Assembly: GCA_002917075.1 (NCBI GenBank)
Contig: NTMA01000150.1
Location: 1-55,931 of the forward strand
Source: Hawksworthiomyces lignivorus
Taxonomy: Eukaryota; Ascomycota; Sordariomycetes; Ophiostomatales; Ophiostomataceae
Direction of reading: 5' to 3'
DNA: 55,931 nucleotides
Below are positions 51,734 to 55,931 of the stretch, piece after piece (the stretch's first letter is position 1; the number at the start of each line of letters is the position of its first letter). Below the pieces are notes generated by a model. The model searched no databases, was not told where the DNA came from, and saw only the letters and a list, made by a program, of their open reading frames with translations. Made by a program: the position numbers and the translations under genes.

Positions 51734-52623
51734 GCTAAAAGGCGAAAGAGAACCAAAAAGAAGAGACAAAAATCCAAAACGCCTCCTGTCTATTGTATAT
51801 CACTACTTCCGCGATCTGTCTATGTTTACTTTTCGTCTTTGTTCTCGCCCGAAATTACCAAGACCAGGTGCCAAATGCAAAGGAAAAGGAGAAGCGGCAG
51901 AGGAGACCCAGGGCTCAAAATGCATGCATGCGGAGATCAAAAAAGTATGAAGATCAGAAAAAGATCACAGATGACCGATCTCCATGCTGTTGGTTGGGGA
52001 CGTCGCTGGAAAAGAGAGGACAGCACAGACAGCGCTGCATACGACGTTGGTTCAACTGGTGAGCCACAAGAGAGGACTCTACCAGCAGGGGCGTAGCGAT
52101 TGGAGGGGGGATGCAAACTAAGAATGGCGCAGCTGCTAGCATGGTTCCCGGCAAACAGAGCACTGAGACATAGCAGCTGGAGTCACTCGCTAACGAGCCG
52201 TCTGGGGGATCCAATTTCAGAAAGGAAGGAGGCATTCAGACGGATCCGTACAAAAAGCAGCAGGACGGCACGCGATTGGCTAGGGCCTGTTTATTAACGT
52301 ATTAAAAGTTACAATGGCTATTCTTCGGTATTTTGTGTATTTTATTTTGTGGTTCTGGCTTCTGTGCGTGGAGACTGGTCTGTTTGCTCTTTCCCTTTGT
52401 TCTCTGACGTAACTGCCGCCTCCGTGCGCAGGTGAAAACCGGAAGCTGAGACGGTCACTGGTTCGATATTCATATGAACGAATGATTCAAATTCAACCTT
52501 GTACTCCGTACGAATATGTACATGTCCTCCAATTACAGTGGTGGGACTACCTTTCGACTTTCGCAAGTAACTACGCGGCAGCGCACGGGATGAGGCACAT
52601 CTGCAACTGGATTTGAGCCACAG

Positions 52624-52670
52624 CACGTGCCGCAACAAACACTACAAAGTTCACGTGACGAATCATGTGA
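52624..52670. promoter_or_regulatory. E-box cluster
   Basis: CACGTG at 52624-52629 is followed by the octamers TCACGTGA (52651-52658) and TCATGTGA (52663-52670), spaced by four bases. TCACGTGA is the classic site of fungal bHLH factors such as Cbf1, and SREBP-type bHLH factors also read E-boxes. The cluster lies about 0.9 kb from each of the two divergent start codons. Confidence 0.45.
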
Positions 52671-53122
52671 TTAAAAGAATGATGCCATTTCGGTTTTCGA
52701 TAAACTCCATGGAAAGGGGCGGAAGGGGAAGAGCGACAGAGGCACGCGCTAATAGGTCACGAAATTGCCGGAAAAGGCTCTAGTCGGACAAAAAAGGAAA
52801 GAACGCTTTTCTCAGGATTGGCTAAGCATTCGTCTGCCCGGGAAGCTACCACTGGCTGGTTCGTCGCCAAATCCAGACTTGTAAGCATTGAAGGGAAGGG
52901 ACAACCGCCATCCATCGTATGCTTAGAAGGCTTTTGGCTTACTTATCCATTCCGCCGCCTCTGATCTTTCGATTCCGCCACCCACGCCTGTTTTCCCAAG
53001 TCTCCATTGCCCTCCTCTCTAATCTCCTCAATCCCACGATCTCTTCTCTTTCCCCCTCCTCATTTTTGGCTGCAAAAGCCAAAATGCATTCTTAACCGGA
53101 ACCACTTCCATCCTTTATCTCG

Positions 53123-53135
53123 CCCCCCCCCCCCC
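53123..53135. repeat. C13 homopolymer upstream of Yme1
   Basis: Thirteen consecutive C inside the pyrimidine-rich leader or promoter, about 415 bp before the start codon. Confidence 0.85.
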
Positions 53136-53549
53136 GTTTTCTCCTCGGAGTACCCGCCATCCGACCAGCTCTCGGGCATATGAACATCAAAAGCATCAGC
53201 TAATCATAGCGAATGCGGAGACGCCAGCAGAGTACGTAGTGCCTGGACCACTAGGCAGGAATCCGACGTCGCGTTGTGGAGAAATCGGCTTTTTCAGCTT
53301 CTTTTTTCCTTCACGACTGCACCTCTCCGCCTGCGAAATCGACTGACCTCCGCTCCTTTCATCATTCTCTCATTTTTGCATTTGCATTGATCTTCTTCGC
53401 TGCTTCATTTCTTCTTGTATATTTTCATCTGTAATTTCAATTCGTCCCATTCCGCTGTCTCCCGTTTCGAGCGCATTTTTCTGTAGACGACAAATCAACT
53501 CCTTTCTACAACAACTGACTGCACCGGTCTTTCTGCCCCCTTCTCAGCC

Positions 53550-55878
53550 ATGGCGTTCTACGCCGCCGGTCTGCCGGTACGTGCTTTTGTCACATTGTTT
53601 ATTATGAGCCTATTCAAGTATCACCTCCCTTACTAATAAATGATCGCAGAATGTGGCAGCGGCAACCACCGACCTCTGGCCTTCTATCGGCAACACCTTG
53701 CTGGTCCCATGGCGAGGCGCCACTAGCCCGAAGCCTGCTTCTGCCTCCCGGCCTGCGGCTCAACAGAGCACAGGAGCAGTAAAGGCAGAGAATTCCGCAG
53801 CGCCAAATGCGGCAGCATCTCTCAGCACCCCGACATCTGTCCCCCTGCCGGAATTTCTTCGGGATACCGGCGCGACCGCCAAACGCGCAACAAGCTTTAT
53901 CCCTTCCACTCCCATCGCCGACATCCGGTCGTCTGTTGCCGCCATGCCGCCGTCGTCGATTCTTGCCGCAAGCTCTTTCCTCCGCTTGGCATACACAACG
54001 GCGGCTCTAGCAAACTCTTCTCGACCCCAGACGCGGACAATATCGACAGCAACCCTGAATCGCCTTTTCAACCCGGCTGCCAGCCAGCCGCAGCAGCTCC
54101 GGTTCTACAGCGGCAGCGGCAGCCCTGCGCGCCCAGTACTTCGCTCCTCGTCCACTGCCCTTTTCGCCCCTTCGCGTCCTGCTGCGCCATTTATGCAGAC
54201 CGCCCGGTCCATGCTGCAACGGCCCACACAACGTACGATCATGACAAGCCCTGGCGGTATCTCGCGCAATCTTCTCGAGAACCGCGAGGCTGCAGCCAAC
54301 CGCAACCCCAGCAGCGCGACGGCGCAGAATGCATTCTACCAGGTTCTGCTCAAGGCCAACATGCCGATGATTGTCATCGAGCGCTACAACTCTGGACGGT
54401 TTGCTGCCAACGAGGCTACCACGGAAGCGTACCACCGCGCCCTCGGAATGATTAGCTCTGCCCCCGGCGCCGCGGCTGCTGCCGCCGCGGCTGCCTCAGT
54501 CGCAGATGGCACTACGGTTGCGGGCGGCGCCGGCTCGGGCATCGCTGCAAACAACACCCACCTCACGCCAGCTCAGCTGCAGGCCGTCGGACAGGCTATT
54601 GCGGCACAGCACCGAGGTGCGTCAATTGCAGTGGGCAAGAGCGCGCAGGGAACGGGTGCCAAGGACGCGCCGATCCACGTGGTCGTTGACCAGCCGATCG
54701 GCGACGTGCTCTTCCGCTGGGTCAAGTTTGTGCTCTGGTTCTGTCTGTTTACGTACTTCAGCTTGGTGGTCATCACGATGTTGATTGAAGGGCTCAACAC
54801 GTTCAAGCGGCCGACGGGCCGCGCCGACAACGAGGTCAAGGCCGAGAACCAGAAGACGCGCTTCACGGACGTCCACGGCTGCGACGAGGCCAAGGAGGAG
54901 CTGCAGGAGCTGGTGGAGTTCCTCAAGAACCCGTCAGGCTTCTCTACGCTCGGCGGCAAGCTGCCCAAGGGTATTCTGCTTGTGGGCCCGCCCGGCACGG
55001 GCAAGACGCTTCTTGCGCGCGCCGTGGCCGGCGAGGCCGGCGTGCCGTTCTTCTACATGTCTGGAAGCGAGTTCGACGAGGTCTACGTGGGTGTGGGCGC
55101 CAAGCGCGTGCGCGATCTGTTCACCAGCGCGCGGGCCAAGTCGCCCGCCATTGTGTTCATCGACGAGCTGGACGCGATCGGCAGCCGGCGCAACTCGCGC
55201 GACGCGGCCTACGTGAAGCAGACACTGAACCAGCTGCTGACGGAGCTGGACGGCTTCGAGCAGAACAGCGGCGTTATCATCCTCGCGGCGACCAACTTCC
55301 CCGAGCTGCTGGACAAGGCGCTGACGCGGCCCGGCCGCTTCGACCGGCTGGTGCAGGTGGACCTGCCGGACGTGCGCGGGCGGCTGGCGATCCTGCAGCA
55401 CCACGCCAACAAGATCAAGGCGTCCAAGAACGTGGACCTGCAGGCGATCGCGCTGCAGACGTCGGGCCTGTCGGGCGCGGAGCTGGAGAGCATCGTGAAC
55501 CAGGCGGCGATCCACGCTAGCAAGGCCAAGTCGCTGGCGGTCAGCAAGAAGGACTTTGACTGGGCCAAGGACAAGGTGATCATGGGCGCGGAGCGCAAGA
55601 GCATGGTGATCAGCCCCAAGGAGAAGGAGCTGACGGCCTACCACGAGGCCGGCCACGCGCTGGTCAGCTACTTCAGCCCGTCGTCGCCCAACAAGCTCTA
55701 CAAGGTGACGGTGCTACCGCGCGGCAGCTCGCTGGGCCACACGTCGATGCTGCCGGAGATGGACAAGTACTCGTACAGCGTCAAGGACTTCTTGGCCATG
55801 ATCGATGTGTCGCTGGGCGGCAAGCTAGCCGAGGAGATTGTGTACGGCAACGAAATGGTCACTGGCGGTGCTTCCAGT
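53550..55878 (+). CDS. yme1: Mitochondrial i-AAA protease, Yme1 family (3' part missing)
   Basis: An ATP-dependent zinc metalloprotease of the inner mitochondrial membrane; in the family the catalytic domains face the intermembrane space and degrade unassembled membrane proteins. Exon 1 (53550-53576) encodes nine residues. The intron 53577-53649 (GTACGT...CAG) leads to exon 2 (53650-55878), which ends at another GTACGT donor, so 752 residues are visible. The long Ser/Ala/Pro-rich N-terminus fits a presequence; RFY-S at 160-163 resembles an R-3 cleavage site. A single membrane helix lies at about 369-388. The AAA domain has Walker A GPPGTGKT at 455-462, Walker B IVFIDE at 510-515, and the second region of homology TRPGRFDR. 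The M41 zinc site HEAGH is at 674-678. The third metal ligand, an Asp expected just after ASS, would be in the next exon, outside the window. Roughly 110-140 residues are missing. The N-terminus before the helix is much longer than in yeast. Confidence 0.95.
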
Positions 55879-55908
55879 GTACGTATTATCTCCCGCTTAT
55901 GCATTTCT

Positions 55909-55931
55909 CCCCCCCCCCCCCCCCCCCCCCC
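55909..55931. repeat. C23 homopolymer at the window end
   Basis: The window stops inside an intron of the Yme1 gene in at least 23 consecutive C. This is probably where assembly failed rather than a biological end; there is no telomere repeat. Confidence 0.85.

Larger units (their letters stand above)
51734..53549. promoter_or_regulatory. Divergent promoter region of the reductase and Yme1 genes
   Basis: 1.8 kb without a supportable gene. It contains paired E-box-type octamers near its middle (listed separately), one copy of TACTCCGTA (52502-52510), a C13 run, and a long pyrimidine-rich leader region from about 52.9 kb to the Yme1 start. Open frames inside it begin at non-ATG codons or lack any motif. 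Confidence 0.5.

Noticed and set aside
54934..55656. 240-codon minus-strand frame opposite Yme1
   Set aside because: Antisense shadow of the AAA and protease domains, caused by high GC at third positions.

Overview
The window is nuclear DNA from a filamentous ascomycete. Genes have short spliceosomal introns (64-107 bp) with GT...AG borders, and the products are typical fungal housekeeping proteins plus a C2H2 transcription factor of a type I associate with Pezizomycotina. The protein flavour suggests Sordariomycetes, perhaps Hypocreales; this is an impression from remembered homologues, not a computed placement. Six genes can be supported, one of them only moderately. The window starts in C-rich sequence and stops inside an intron in a run of 23 C, so it looks like a whole contig whose ends were set by homopolymers.

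Layout. 1-2094: no gene. 2095-3654 (minus): a three-exon gene for a four-finger C2H2 transcription factor, with a TATA box just upstream. About 3.76-43.2 kb: roughly 39 kb in which I can support no gene, tRNA or transposon. It carries long alternating purine-rich and pyrimidine-rich domains, homopolymer tracts (including C18 joined to T26) and an over-represented 9-mer, TACTCCGTA. 43220-44645 (minus): a probable two-exon gene for a single-pass membrane protein with a long Ser/Pro-rich tail. 44.6-47.1 kb: no convincing gene.

The right-hand 9 kb is compact and GC-rich. It holds tRNA wybutosine-synthesizing protein 2 (minus, 47119-48780), a divergent short-chain dehydrogenase (plus, 49337-50477), a steroid 5-alpha-reductase family membrane enzyme (minus, 50719-51733, tail to tail with the dehydrogenase), and the i-AAA mitochondrial protease of the Yme1 family (plus, from 53550, cut off at the window end). 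The last two are divergent across a 1.8-kb promoter region that contains paired E-boxes.

The genes do not form one pathway. TYW2 modifies tRNA-Phe, Yme1 performs mitochondrial quality control, the two oxidoreductases probably act on small lipophilic molecules, and the C2H2 factor is a regulator. The most unusual property is the contrast between the packed right end and the very long gene-free stretch upstream of the transcription factor. I found no clearly new multi-gene system.
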